A stretch of 64,000 bases of DNA, from the NCBI GenBank assembly GCA_910584685.1, contig CAJUAO010000016.1, positions 9,487-73,486 on the forward strand, given 5' to 3'. Within the stretch, counting starts at the first letter, position 1; each line of letters opens with the position of its first letter. The translations under genes and the position numbers were made by a program. Below the pieces are notes generated by a model. The model did no database searches and had not been told where the DNA came from. It saw only the letters and a program-made list of their open reading frames with translations. Source of the DNA: an uncultured Lachnospiraceae bacterium (GTDB lineage: Bacteria > Bacillota > Clostridia > Lachnospirales > Lachnospiraceae). Positions 1 through 8,810 of the stretch are shown here, piece after piece.

Positions 1-508
1 ACGCTATTCTTACATCTACTGAAAATATCATAAACAGGGCTATGCAAAACAACAATACAGACTCATATATATTGAAGATTACATATGATACAAAATGTCG
101 TATTGCCATCATATCGCCTGTCTGACGGCTCATTAAATCTCCTGTCCTGTTCTTATTGTAAAACGCAAAATCCTTTTGAAGAAGGCTTCTGTACACTCCG
201 TCTCTCATATCGTACAGCATTCCCTGTGACGCTGATTCAAATAACCACTGAAACGCCACTCTCACAACAGCCCTTATAAGGGTAACTACAAGCATAAGTA
301 TAAGAAACTTAGGCAAAAGACCTATCTTTATATTACTTCCATCGCCTATAATGTCGTCAACTATGTAGCCTGTTATCCTTGGATTAATTATTGCCAGCAC
401 TGATGCAATCGTTACAAGCACCATACCGATAATCATATTCCACTTATACCCATTAAGATATGAGTAGAACCATCTCATTGCCGTCATTTTCTGTTTGTCT
501 TTACTCAT
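1..508 (-). CDS. ABC exporter, N-terminal transmembrane domain (partial)
   Basis: The 5' part of a minus-strand gene that runs off the left edge of the window, so about 169 residues are visible. The start at 508 has a strong AGGAGG-type ribosome site about 7 bases upstream. The visible part reads as an ABC exporter permease domain. Two hydrophobic segments (around residues 19-40 and 57-75) are followed by the coupling region with the motif GDLMSRQTGD, typical of fused permease/ATPase half-transporters such as MdlB or MsbA types. The ATP-binding half is not visible, so the substrate cannot be told. It is divergent from the AraC gene at 798, with about 290 bases between them that may hold promoters for both. 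The family is fairly sure; a full-length fusion is inferred. Confidence 0.85.
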   Translation of the reverse strand, partial: MSKDKQKMTAMRWFYSYLNGYKWNMIIGMVLVTIASVLAIINPRITGYIVDDIIGDGSNIKIGLLPKFLILMLVVTLIRAVVRVAFQWLFESASQGMLYDMRDGVYRSLLQKDFAFYNKNRTGDLMSRQTGDMMAIRHFVSYVIFNIYESVLLFCIALFMIFSVDVRIA

Positions 509-797
509 AACACTTCCTCCTGTACCTTTTTATTGATTTAGGAAATTTTATTTTTTCCCCAGACCTTAAAACTATTGATTGTCACTAGTTTTAAGTTTGC
601 AGGTATAAATTTTTCATATCTCTTTGTTATATGTGATTATATTCTTACGGGGTATTTTATCAATGATATTTGCTGTTTGATAATTGACATTTTCTGTTTT
701 TTATGCTAAGCTTTTCACATTATATTTTATTGCGGAGGAAAATGCATACCATAGCCTTGCGGTTAACCTTTAAAGTTTATGATATGCAGGAATATAT

Positions 798-1607
798 ATG
801 GATAATTTATTTGAAATTAATTTTATGGGGCGTAATTCCTATCATCCCAACGGCATATACATAGACCGCCCAAACGGTACGGACAACCATCTTTTTTTGT
901 TTATAAAATCTAAATGCCGTCTTTTGGTAAACGGTAAGCTTATGGATATTACCGAGCCCTGCTTTATTTTATATGACCTTTATGCCCATCAGCTTTACTA
1001 TAATGAAAATGAGCCCTACAGTGACGACTGGATTCATTTCACTTATGATGACGCCCATTCATTTTTCAAGGCGCTTGACATTCCCTTTAATATACCTATG
1101 TTTATTATGGGAACTAAAGATATTTCAAATATGATTAACGACCTTAATACAGAATATCTTCAAAAGGGTCCCCACCACAATGAAATCATAGATATGAAGC
1201 TTAGGACACTCTTCTATAAGTTTAGTGATATATACCATACTGAAAGCTCATTTTCAGATAAAATGAACCGCTACCGACAGACCTTTAATGAAATAAGAAA
1301 TAAAATATATGACTATGAGTCCTTTGACAAGGCTTGCACTGTTGGTGACATTGCCGCAGAGCTTAATCTTAGCACATCATATTTTCAACATATATATAAG
1401 GAGCTTTTCGGCGTATCAGTTATGCAGGATATTATAAAAAGCCGTATTGATTATGCCTGCTATCTTCTGCAGAATAATTATGACTCTATTACGGATATTG
1501 CATTTCGCTGCGGCTATGAAAACAAGGAGCATTTTACAAGACAGTTTAAGCTGGTGACCGGGTATACCCCTAAAAAGTACAGGGAGATAAGCGGAAATGC
1601 AACATAG
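798..1607 (+). CDS. AraC family transcriptional regulator
   Basis: A 269-residue regulator. The N-terminal 150 residues look like the cupin-type sensor domain of sugar-responsive AraC proteins. The C-terminal 100 residues carry the paired helix-turn-helix, with the typical second-helix signature DIAFRCGYENKEHFTRQFK and the ending GYTPKKYRE. It faces away from the ABC exporter gene at the window edge, which makes that transporter a possible target. A perfect 12-bp stem-loop overlaps its stop codon. No ligand can be predicted. Confidence 0.9.
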   Translation: MDNLFEINFMGRNSYHPNGIYIDRPNGTDNHLFLFIKSKCRLLVNGKLMDITEPCFILYDLYAHQLYYNENEPYSDDWIHFTYDDAHSFFKALDIPFNIPMFIMGTKDISNMINDLNTEYLQKGPHHNEIIDMKLRTLFYKFSDIYHTESSFSDKMNRYRQTFNEIRNKIYDYESFDKACTVGDIAAELNLSTSYFQHIYKELFGVSVMQDIIKSRIDYACYLLQNNYDSITDIAFRCGYENKEHFTRQFKLVTGYTPKKYREISGNAT

Positions 1608-1631
1608 GGCTTATAATACTATAAGCCCTAT
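1604..1631. terminator. Bidirectional stem-loop between convergent genes
   Basis: ATAGGGCTTATA and TATAAGCCCTAT form a perfect 12-bp stem with a 4-base loop. The stem overlaps the AraC stop codon and lies about 20 bases beyond the stop of the convergent Rpn gene. The T tract is weak (CCTTTC), but the position and stem length fit a shared terminator. Confidence 0.7.
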
Positions 1632-1649
1632 CCTTTCATACATTCAAAC

Positions 1650-2585
1650 TCAGCTATTCATCTTTTCAATAAATTCATCTATGGTTTCAGCCCTTGCTAA
1701 AAGCTTAACCCATTTGTTTAAAATATTTATATCCTTTTGTTCTGATATTTTCTGCTTTAAAAAATCCGGTATACTGCCTATTTCCTCTAAAATCTCAATG
1801 ATTGACTCAGCTTTGCCCTCTGCTTTACCTTCGGCTATACCCTCGGCTTTGCCTTCTGCTATGCCTTCAATCCGGCTTTCCCGCTTTTCAAGCTCCATTA
1901 CCTCCCACATCCGCATATACTTCACTCCAATCGCTGAATTATTTTTAATTTCCTCCACACCATGATGAAGTCTTTCCAGCCGTGAGTCAGTTACGTTCTC
2001 ATAGCTGCTTTGCTTTATGTATAAAAGCAGTCTTTTTAATTCATCGCTTCCCCCGGCTTCACCGTCAGTGTAGAGAAATATTTTTCTTATACCGTCATTA
2101 TAATCCATCTCCGGAATTTCTTCCACTATATTTTTTACATGATATATCATTCTGTTTCCTCCAAAGGGGTCAAAGGGAAGTATCCATATGGTAATCAGCT
2201 CTGGCAGCTTATCATAATCAATACCGCTTCCAAGAAGCTTTATGTCGGTAACTGCCTGATAATAACGGCTCCGTTTGGGAAGATAAAATGATTTTCTTGT
2301 GTTTGGCTCAATATCATATACCCTTATTATTTCCGATGCTTCCTTTTCACCAGCTTTTTCTGTTATTGAAACGTCCATACGTATTCCATGTCTGTCCGTA
2401 TCTATTCCGTTAATGGTTTTCTGGGGTTCAATAATAAGCTCCTTTGGGCTTATGCCGAGAGCCCTCTCTAATATAAGCCGTATAACAAGCTCAGCCGTCT
2501 CCCTGTTAAGCATTGCCTCCGTAAACAGGAAGTCATCAATAAGGCTTAACTCCTGTATTGGTTTTCTGTTTTGAATTTTATGCAT
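1650..2585 (-). CDS. Rpn family recombination-promoting nuclease / PD-(D/E)XK transposase-like protein
   Basis: A 311-residue protein of the Rpn/YhgA-like family (PDDEXK_2), often annotated as putative transposase. The nuclease-like core lies in the first 200 residues. It includes GIRMDVSI and VYDIEPN, which carry the acidic residues, followed by LPKRSRYYQ, a combination typical of the family. Residues 241-260 are a run of near-identical GIAEGKAE units, a common low-complexity linker in these proteins. Family members have been linked to DNA cleavage and RecA-independent recombination in E. coli; the role here is unknown. The gene stands alone and is intact, with no terminal repeats seen beside it. 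Confidence 0.88.
   Translation of the reverse strand: MHKIQNRKPIQELSLIDDFLFTEAMLNRETAELVIRLILERALGISPKELIIEPQKTINGIDTDRHGIRMDVSITEKAGEKEASEIIRVYDIEPNTRKSFYLPKRSRYYQAVTDIKLLGSGIDYDKLPELITIWILPFDPFGGNRMIYHVKNIVEEIPEMDYNDGIRKIFLYTDGEAGGSDELKRLLLYIKQSSYENVTDSRLERLHHGVEEIKNNSAIGVKYMRMWEVMELEKRESRIEGIAEGKAEGIAEGKAEGKAESIIEILEEIGSIPDFLKQKISEQKDINILNKWVKLLARAETIDEFIEKMNS
1806..1865 (-). repeat. In-gene tandem repeat coding GIAEGKAE units
   Basis: Short tandem repeats of 12-24 bases inside the Rpn gene encode alternating GIAEGKAE / GKAE units (residues 241-260). Unit number usually varies between paralogues of this family, so slippage is likely here. Confidence 0.75.
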
Positions 2586-3018
2586 GCAATCTCCTTTTTT
2601 AGTTTTAAAATTTTTTGGTAATTAAAGCTTTATTGAAACTTTATTGAAATAAACAAGATATTCCAAAAGAACAGATTTTAAAAATCAAAAGACTTATTTC
2701 ATGGTTGATGATTAAAGATATAGTAACACTGATTCGGTGATTATGCAATATGATTTGAAATTTGATTTAATAATTCAATTTGATAACTTGATTTAATATA
2801 TTAAATGTAAAATTGACCATTTTATCAGAAAAAAATTCCTATAATCAAAAAATATATTCAGATTATTAACATATTTTCCGTATAATGTATAGTATATTAT
2901 ATAATTTTTTTCTTTTAGACTATATTTTTTGGAAGAATACTCCGATAAAATAGTTATATAGAAAAGATTTTTAGTATTTAAAATACACTTTTTGGAAACC
3001 TGTTGAAATAAGCATTCC
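2586..3018. other. AT-rich intergenic stretch, no gene seen
   Basis: About 430 very AT-rich bases. The only long frame (minus strand, 2793-3125) has no ribosome site and a composition typical of chance. Two copies of CTTTATTGAAA lie close together near 2627-2647, upstream of the Rpn gene. I see no RNA gene or clear promoter. Confidence 0.4.
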
Positions 3019-3095
3019 GGGGAGGGATTGACGCAGTAAACGAATATCAGGTATATAAGGTAACTCCGATTCAAACAGTTCCCATAATTAAAAAC

Positions 3096-3287
3096 ATGCG
3101 GCAGGATAACAGCCACAGCAATCAAAGGGGAACTGAAAGCACCGAGCCTGTTACATTTGCAGGCAAATTAAAAAAGGTTATGGAGCAGAATACTCCAAGT
3201 GATTGCTATACGGTGACTTATAACAAGGGCATGAAGCTTCAATCCTTCTTTTATAGCGAACAGAGAGATTATTCAAAAATTCTCTGA
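3096..3287 (+). CDS. Small protein of unknown function, start uncertain
   Basis: The frame is open from 3012 to the stop at 3287. A good ribosome-site-like GGGGAGGG lies at 3019-3026, but no ATG, GTG or TTG follows it in frame. The first in-frame ATG is at 3096, giving 63 residues, although the 23 codons before it look coding. The protein is hydrophilic and I do not recognise it. A stem-loop terminator follows directly, which supports a transcribed unit. It may be a small gene with an unusual start, or one whose start codon has been lost. Confidence 0.35.
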   Translation: MRQDNSHSNQRGTESTEPVTFAGKLKKVMEQNTPSDCYTVTYNKGMKLQSFFYSEQRDYSKIL

Positions 3288-3291
3288 TTTT

Positions 3292-3343
3292 AAGAGAGTA
3301 TGTCAAATTAGCTGTTTTAAGCTGTTAAGCCATACTCTCTTTT
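3292..3343 (+). terminator. Terminator after the small gene
   Basis: AAGAGAGTATG and CATACTCTCTT form a perfect 11-bp stem around a 28-base loop, followed by a short T run on the plus strand. It lies 4 bases after the stop at 3287 and separates this gene from the convergent GH28 gene. Confidence 0.7.
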
Positions 3344-3377
3344 AACCTGCCATGCTCCAAATATACCTGAGAAAATC

Positions 3378-4820
3378 TTACCGCAATTCAATTCTGTCAG
3401 TAAAATCACCCACCTCTATATTTGCCTCCTCCCAGGTCTGTACCCTTTTTCCGCAAATATAAAGGCTCTCAATAACCACATCAGAAACTCTATACTCGTC
3501 ATTATATCCCTTAATCACAGATGTTTCCTCTCCTGAGCCCATATAGAAAATATTTTTTAAGAATATCCTCTCTATCTGCCTGCCGCAGGCAGGATTATAG
3601 TCCGGATTGAATTTTACCTGAATATCAAGAATTTTTCCATGCTCTATATGCTCTATGCGGATATCCTCATAGGAAACGTTCCTTACCACATTTTTATCTC
3701 CTGCATTTATGGCAAGACAGCCAAGGTATTCTGCCTGATACTCATTGTGTTCCAAAATATCAAGGTTTTCAAAGCGTATATTTTCCAAAATATTTCCCTC
3801 ATTTTCATAATCTCCGTGAGTGCCAATCATTGTAGGGTGGGCCACATCCGCCCAAAGGCTGCAGCCTGTAACCAGTATGTTTTTTGTATCTCCGTTATAA
3901 TCCCACCTTCTGCCATATATGGCAATACAGTCGTCTGAGGTCCTTAAAAAGCAGTTTCTTACCGTAACATTCCTGCTGCTCATCATATCAATTCCGTCTG
4001 ACCATCCCTCACAGGAGAAGGAAGAAATATCCTCCACAAGAACATTCTCCGAATCACCTATATACACACTGTAATGGGGCGGGTTAATCAAATGAATTCC
4101 TTCTATCCTCACATTAGAGGAATGACTGAGCCTGATTCCGTTAAGCCCGCTAAACCGCTCAAAGCCTGCCAGATACAGGCAGCCTCTTCCATATATCCTT
4201 ACATTCCTTGCTCTGCTTACTATAAATGTTCCCACAACAACAGCGCCTCCTGCAAGATAAACTGACGTGTCTGAGGGAATACGCATGGTACACTCCTCCA
4301 GATAATGAACTCCGGGAGCAAAATAAATTGTACGCCCTAAAGGCATTTTCTCTACCTTATACATTAGCTCCTCTGTTCTGTGTATTGATGTTCTTTTTAA
4401 ATTTCCTGACAGATACAATATATTTTCACCGGATATATCCGGCTCCTGCTCCATAATCTCACCGGCAAACAGGTGGAGATTATGATGCCTTCCCTTATTA
4501 ATCTCTATTGACAGCTTAACGGGATGCTTAAGCTTAAGCCTTACCGTCTTTGAATCAAAGCTATATTCTACCTTTGCCGACAAAGGTCTTACGTCAGCCC
4601 GATAAATAAAAAATACTCCCGGATAGGTAATTTCAACCTCAGCCTCCCCCGTAAAATCAAAATATGCCATGGAAGCCTCGCTGACCTCATGCATATCTAC
4701 CTTTACCTGATAGCAGCTAATATCCTGCCATTCCTTCTCCCCCGCTGACCTTGCCCTGACGACAAAGTCCTTCTGCAATACAGCTCCCTTTGGAACCGGA
4801 TAATTTAAAAGCTTTCCCAT
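3378..4820 (-). CDS. Glycoside hydrolase family 28 (polygalacturonase-like)
   Basis: A 480-residue right-handed beta-helix enzyme of the polygalacturonase family. GH28 landmarks appear in order: SDGID, SDDCIAI (the paired catalytic aspartates) and GTHGD (the GHG-equivalent histidine). They are preceded by repeated V/I-R-I/V strands. The start at 4820 is chosen because AAAGGG lies about 9 bases upstream; a start at 4856 has no ribosome site. There is no signal peptide, so it should act in the cytoplasm on imported pectin fragments such as oligogalacturonides or rhamnogalacturonan pieces. The N-terminal 130 residues look like a beta-sandwich. The purC terminator lies directly upstream. Family sure, exact bond unknown. 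Confidence 0.87.
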   Translation of the reverse strand: MGKLLNYPVPKGAVLQKDFVVRARSAGEKEWQDISCYQVKVDMHEVSEASMAYFDFTGEAEVEITYPGVFFIYRADVRPLSAKVEYSFDSKTVRLKLKHPVKLSIEINKGRHHNLHLFAGEIMEQEPDISGENILYLSGNLKRTSIHRTEELMYKVEKMPLGRTIYFAPGVHYLEECTMRIPSDTSVYLAGGAVVVGTFIVSRARNVRIYGRGCLYLAGFERFSGLNGIRLSHSSNVRIEGIHLINPPHYSVYIGDSENVLVEDISSFSCEGWSDGIDMMSSRNVTVRNCFLRTSDDCIAIYGRRWDYNGDTKNILVTGCSLWADVAHPTMIGTHGDYENEGNILENIRFENLDILEHNEYQAEYLGCLAINAGDKNVVRNVSYEDIRIEHIEHGKILDIQVKFNPDYNPACGRQIERIFLKNIFYMGSGEETSVIKGYNDEYRVSDVVIESLYICGKRVQTWEEANIEVGDFTDRIELR

Positions 4821-4854
4821 TTTCCATTCCCTTTCTTTCGTTACATGTGACTTC

Positions 4855-4910
4855 AAAAAAGGAGTTCCTGCTTTGGCTAAATATCAAGCCAAAGCAATAA
4901 CTCCTTTTAT
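4855..4910 (-). terminator. purC terminator
   Basis: A long hairpin: AAAAGGAGTT pairs with AACTCCTTTT and TGCTTTGGCT with AGCCAAAGCA. It ends in six T residues on the minus strand and lies just after the purC stop. The plus-strand reading also ends in a T run, so it may work both ways. It sits about 35 bases before the GH28 start, leaving little room for a separate GH28 promoter. Confidence 0.85.
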
Positions 4911-4914
4911 TTTT

Positions 4915-5790
4915 CTATCTGACAAATGCTTTTCCTGTAAGAAGCTCATACGCTTCCTTATATTTATCTATAGTCTTGTCTATAACCTCCTGCGGCAGAA
5001 GCAGGTCATTATCAGGGTTTGCCTTTAACCAGTCTCTTACAAACTGCTTGTCAAAGGACGGCTGTCCCTTGCCCGGCTCATAGCCCTCAAGAGGCCAGAA
5101 TCTTGAGCTGTCAGGCGTAAGCATCTCATCGCCTATAACGATTTCACCGTTTTCGTCAAGACCAAACTCAAATTTTGTGTCTGCTATAATAATACCCTTG
5201 CCAAGGGCATATTCAGCGCACTTTTTGTAAAGCATTATTGTATATTCCTTAAGCTTAGAGGCATATTCCCGGCCCTTCCCCGGATACTTCCTCTCAAGCA
5301 CCTCTATACTCTGCTCATATGATATGTTTTCATCATGGTCGCCTATCTCAGCCTTTGTACTAGGCGTATATATAGGCTCAGGAAGCTTATCTGACTCAAT
5401 AAGTCCCTCCGGCAGCTTTATTCCGCATACAGTGCCGTTTTTCTTATAGCTTTCCCAGCCGCTTCCTGTAATATATCCTCTTACAATGCACTCAATAGGA
5501 AGCATGGAAAGCTTTTTTACCTTCATGCTGTTCCCCGTATATTCAGCCTTATGGAAAAACTCAGGCATATCCTTTACATCTACTGAAAGCATGTGATTTT
5601 GTACTATATCCTTTGTAAAATCAAACCAGAACCTTGACATCTGCGTAAGAACCGCACCCTTATCGGTGATTTTATTCTTTAATATATTGTCAAAGGCCGA
5701 TATGCGGTCTGTTGCAACCATTATAAGGCTGTCGCCGTTATCATAAACCTCTCTTACCTTGCCTTCATATAGTAACTTTAAATCTGCCAT
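4915..5790 (-). CDS. purC: Phosphoribosylaminoimidazole-succinocarboxamide synthase (SAICAR synthetase)
   Basis: A 291-residue enzyme of de novo purine synthesis. It joins CAIR and aspartate with ATP to give SAICAR in the cytoplasm. Family motifs are clear: GKVREVY near the start (nucleotide-binding loop), TDRISAFDN, GYITGSGWESYKKNG and GDEMLTPDSSRFW. The length is that of the longer, yeast-like PurC type found in many Clostridia. It stands alone, away from other pur genes, with its own promoter (5857-5885) and terminator. No purine riboswitch is visible in its leader. Confidence 0.97.
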   Translation of the reverse strand: MADLKLLYEGKVREVYDNGDSLIMVATDRISAFDNILKNKITDKGAVLTQMSRFWFDFTKDIVQNHMLSVDVKDMPEFFHKAEYTGNSMKVKKLSMLPIECIVRGYITGSGWESYKKNGTVCGIKLPEGLIESDKLPEPIYTPSTKAEIGDHDENISYEQSIEVLERKYPGKGREYASKLKEYTIMLYKKCAEYALGKGIIIADTKFEFGLDENGEIVIGDEMLTPDSSRFWPLEGYEPGKGQPSFDKQFVRDWLKANPDNDLLLPQEVIDKTIDKYKEAYELLTGKAFVR

Positions 5791-5856
5791 TTTCTTCCCT
5801 TCCTTTTCTTACTGTTTATTTTGCCAAGGGGACGCACAATCCTCAAAGACAATCCA

Positions 5857-5885
5857 AGTATATAATAGTTTCCATTATAAATCAA
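5857..5885 (-). promoter_or_regulatory. purC sigma-A promoter
   Basis: TTGATT, a 17-base spacer and TATACT on the minus strand, about 65 bases upstream of the purC start. Confidence 0.65.
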
Positions 5886-5985
5886 CCATAATATAAATTA
5901 TTTAAGGCTGTGTTTTTTATGGCAGACTTAATCCTAAATCACGCTTTAAAAATTTAGTCTTTGGCACTAATCTTTCAAAAAGCTT

Positions 5986-6885
5986 TTATGAGCCAGTAAT
6001 AGTCCCTCCGTTAGGGTGCATTACCTGCCCTGTAATATATGAAGCGTCCTCCGACGCAAGAAATACATAGCATGGCGATACCTCATAAGGCTGACCTGCC
6101 CTCATCATAGGCACCTGTGAGGTTTTACGTCCAAAGGTTTCAACCTCCTTAGCAGAATATGAAGACGGAATAAGGGGAGTCCATATTGGTCCGGGTGCAA
6201 CTGCATTTACACGTATACCCTGTTCTGCCAGAGACAGCGCCAATGACCTTGTAAGAGATACAACCGCACCCTTTGTTGCGCTATAATCAATCAAATCCTT
6301 ATTTCCCTCATATGCCGTAACGGAAGCCGTATTTATGATACTGCTTCCCCTTTTCATATAAGGCAGCGCCACCTGTATTACATAAAAAAAGGATATAATA
6401 TTATTCTGAAACACCAGATTAAGCTGCTCCGGTGAAATATCCAAAATACTTCTGCGCACAAACTGGACTGCGTGGTTATTTACAAGAATATCAATTCCTC
6501 CAAAACATTCTATTGTTCTTTCTATACAATTTTCAATAAAGCATCTGTCCTTTAAATCTCCCTGTAGAAAAAGGCATTTTCCCCCTAACTGTCTGATTCT
6601 TTCCTCTGTCTCTTTAGCATCAATTTCTTCATCATAATATACAATTACAACTGACGCCCCTTCCTTTACAAAATCGTACGCTACCGCCCTTCCTATTCCA
6701 CTGTCCCCTCCGGTAATAAGCGCAACCTTATTTTCCAGCCTTCGGCCGCAGGATTTTCTTTCTGATACAGGCAGCGGCTCCATAATATATTCATATCCCG
6801 GCTGCCTGTTTTGGTGCTGGGGAGGGAAAGATAAGGGTATATCTTCACACTCCCTTATATAGCCATACTTGTTATTTTGTTCCAT
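5986..6885 (-). CDS. SDR family oxidoreductase (YghA/YhdF type)
   Basis: A 299-residue short-chain dehydrogenase. After a 45-residue N-terminal extension, GGDSGIG binds the nucleotide, NNHA marks the second cofactor strand, and a serine followed by YSATK gives the catalytic triad. The ending HPNGG is typical of classical SDRs. The extension with PPQHQ and QPGYE is characteristic of the YghA/glucose-dehydrogenase-like group, which is associated with stress and spores in Bacilli. The start at 6885 is chosen because AGGAGGTG lies 8 bases upstream; the ATG at 6906 lies upstream of that site. It follows the nitroreductase by 65 bases and may share its transcript. The substrate is unknown. Confidence 0.88.
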   Translation of the reverse strand: MEQNNKYGYIRECEDIPLSFPPQHQNRQPGYEYIMEPLPVSERKSCGRRLENKVALITGGDSGIGRAVAYDFVKEGASVVIVYYDEEIDAKETEERIRQLGGKCLFLQGDLKDRCFIENCIERTIECFGGIDILVNNHAVQFVRRSILDISPEQLNLVFQNNIISFFYVIQVALPYMKRGSSIINTASVTAYEGNKDLIDYSATKGAVVSLTRSLALSLAEQGIRVNAVAPGPIWTPLIPSSYSAKEVETFGRKTSQVPMMRAGQPYEVSPCYVFLASEDASYITGQVMHPNGGTITGS

Positions 6886-6950
6886 TTTTAAAACACCTCC
6901 TGACATATATTATATGTATTAAAGAGGCGTTTGTGAAAAATGCTAAGCTT

Positions 6951-7715
6951 TTAGATATCCCTGCCGTTTATCTTCATTCCTTCAAGATTGCAGTCATATA
7001 TCTCTAAATTACTTAAATTACAATTATGTATTCTTACCTCTGCCAAATTTACATCAGATATATCCGCCCTGTATAAATTTACATTATTAAAGACTGCCTC
7101 TCCCATGTTTACATCGTTAAAGACTACTCCTCCTATATCACAATGCTCTATTCTTCTTTCCTCCTGACCGCCTGATTCTTCATTATCCTCAAACTCTCCT
7201 ATAAACGTAGCAACCTGTTCAACAGGGTTTCTTTTCGGCGCTATTTGTTCAAATCCTTCATATCCGTACCCCACTGCTATTATTGCTACAGGTATTCTTT
7301 CATTGTCCATATTAAGAATTTCCTTAAGGCTGTCCTCCTTAAAATCACCGCACCAGCATGAGCCAAGCCCCATATCTGCTGCCGATAATAAAATATTTTG
7401 AATTGCAGCGGCTGAAGCCTGTATATTGTAAAGACTCTGACCTCTCTCTCCATACCTTTCAAAATCCTTATTTTCTGCGCATACTGTCAGTAATATAGGC
7501 GCGCCTGCTATCACCTCCTGCCGACATGCTTCCTCATATATTCTTTTTCTGACTAAAGCATCCTTTATAACATAAAAATGCCATGGCTGGAGATTTCCTG
7601 CGCTTGGCGCATAGGTTGCAGCCTTAATAAGCTCTCTTAGCTTATCATCTGAAACCTTGTCAGCTTTAAATCTCCTTACGCTTCTCCTTGATAAAATCAC
7701 TTTTGAAAGTTCCAT
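6951..7715 (-). CDS. Nitroreductase family protein with C-terminal pentapeptide-like repeats
   Basis: A 254-residue protein. Residues 1-165 are an FMN-dependent nitroreductase: RRSVRRF at the start, APSAGNLQPWHFYV, and the glycine-rich GLGSCW. Residues 190-250 form a short run of pentapeptide-like repeats with regular N/L spacing, such as FNDVN, FNNVN, LYRADISDVNL and CNLEG. This is a small quadrilateral beta-helix added to a redox enzyme. A strong AGGAGG ribosome site precedes the start. It lies 10 bases after an AraC/GyrI-type regulator, so the two are almost surely co-transcribed. The tail may aid oligomerization or protein contact, but that is inference. Confidence 0.88.
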   Translation of the reverse strand: MELSKVILSRRSVRRFKADKVSDDKLRELIKAATYAPSAGNLQPWHFYVIKDALVRKRIYEEACRQEVIAGAPILLTVCAENKDFERYGERGQSLYNIQASAAAIQNILLSAADMGLGSCWCGDFKEDSLKEILNMDNERIPVAIIAVGYGYEGFEQIAPKRNPVEQVATFIGEFEDNEESGGQEERRIEHCDIGGVVFNDVNMGEAVFNNVNLYRADISDVNLAEVRIHNCNLSNLEIYDCNLEGMKINGRDI

Positions 7716-7725
7716 TATTATCCTC

Positions 7726-8583
7726 CTAATTTTTTAAACTTTTTATCGGTATCCATATTTCTGTGAGATAATCCTCCGAATCTAAATCTCCGTCAGAATA
7801 CCATTCTATTTCCGCTGCTCCCCGATGCTCATAGCCTGACATTGGAAACCACTCGCCATAAATTCTTTTCCACAAGGATGGAATGTTTTTTCTTCCATAA
7901 CAAGAAAATATTACCCATAATCCTGCCTCTACCATTAACTCTGCCATTCCATCAGGAACAGACTCTTTGCTTGAAGCTGCAATATAATAGTCCACCGTAT
8001 CCTGTGTATAATTGCAAAGCGCCCCCATTACTCCCCATATCCTGTCATCAGACAATTTAAAAATTTCCATTATCTTTCCGCTTTCACGCGCCTCCTGCCA
8101 CATTTGCGGAACCCGTATAAAATTATTTATACCGTCGTTATATACTGTTTCTTTTATTCCTACTAATCGAAATCCCTGTTTTTTTTCAATACGGTAGTGC
8201 AAATCTCCCTGCCCCTTAGAAATAATTTTAAATGATATTTTAGGATATGTCCTTAAGGAAGTACCATATTTCTTTGCCTCTCTTGGTGTAACTCCATGAA
8301 ATCTGTAAAATGCACGGGTAAAAGCTGTCGGTGAGCTGTAACCATATTTAAGAGACACATCCATCACTGATATGCCGCTGTTTTGCAGTTCATAAGCGGC
8401 AACAGTCAGTCTGCGGCTTCTGATATATTCTCCTAAGGTAATCTCAGCCAACAAAGAAAATAACCTTTGATAATGATAAGAAGAACAGTCTGCTATTTTG
8501 GCTGCTGCCGATATATCAATATTCTTATCCAGATTATTCTCAATATAATCTATAGACTTATTTAACCTGTCTATCCAATTCAT
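7726..8583 (-). CDS. AraC family regulator with GyrI-like effector domain
   Basis: A 285-residue regulator. Here the double helix-turn-helix is N-terminal (residues 1-110, with FTRAFYRFHGVTPREAKK). The C-terminal 155 residues are a GyrI/Rob-like small-molecule-binding domain, with the signature WSDGDLDSEDYLTEIWIPI near the end. This architecture is typical of regulators of multidrug or xenobiotic response. The start at 8583 follows GGAGGT by 7 bases; the upstream ATG at 8598 lies before that site. It heads an operon with the nitroreductase, suggesting control by electrophilic or nitro compounds. Confidence 0.9.
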   Translation of the reverse strand: MNWIDRLNKSIDYIENNLDKNIDISAAAKIADCSSYHYQRLFSLLAEITLGEYIRSRRLTVAAYELQNSGISVMDVSLKYGYSSPTAFTRAFYRFHGVTPREAKKYGTSLRTYPKISFKIISKGQGDLHYRIEKKQGFRLVGIKETVYNDGINNFIRVPQMWQEARESGKIMEIFKLSDDRIWGVMGALCNYTQDTVDYYIAASSKESVPDGMAELMVEAGLWVIFSCYGRKNIPSLWKRIYGEWFPMSGYEHRGAAEIEWYSDGDLDSEDYLTEIWIPIKSLKN

Positions 8584-8730
8584 ATATGATACCTCCATTA
8601 TTATAATAACTCTGCTTTTATTTAAAATCCTCTCTATTCTTATACAAAAACAGCAAGGTTTCTACAACATATTATATATTATTTACTGCCGAATTTGTGG
8701 CTTGCGTGACGAAATTTCCTATTATAATCA

Positions 8731-8803
8731 AGTAGGGAAGTTTTTCTCCCTACTCGCCGCGCGGGGCACGTGCAGCAAGACTGCTAATTTCCTTACGTGC
8801 CCC
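8731..8803. other. Cluster of stem-loops in an intergenic gap
   Basis: Two perfect hairpins sit side by side. AGTAGGGA pairs with TCCCTACT (8731-8754). GGGGCACGT pairs with ACGTGCCCC (8763-8803) and encloses a smaller GCAG/CTGC stem. The block is far more GC-rich than its surroundings. It lies beyond the GH2 terminator and upstream of nothing on the plus strand, so it may be a dispersed repeat or an RNA fold. I cannot assign it. Confidence 0.5.
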
Positions 8804-8810
8804 TGTGCAT

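Noticed and set aside
2793..3125. 110-residue minus-strand frame in AT-rich DNA
   Set aside because: No ribosome site, biased I/Y/N composition from AT-rich DNA, and overlap with the better plus-strand small frame.
5791..5985. Purine riboswitch or PurR box before purC
   Set aside because: A sigma-A promoter is visible, but no aptamer core and no paired PurR-like boxes were found.
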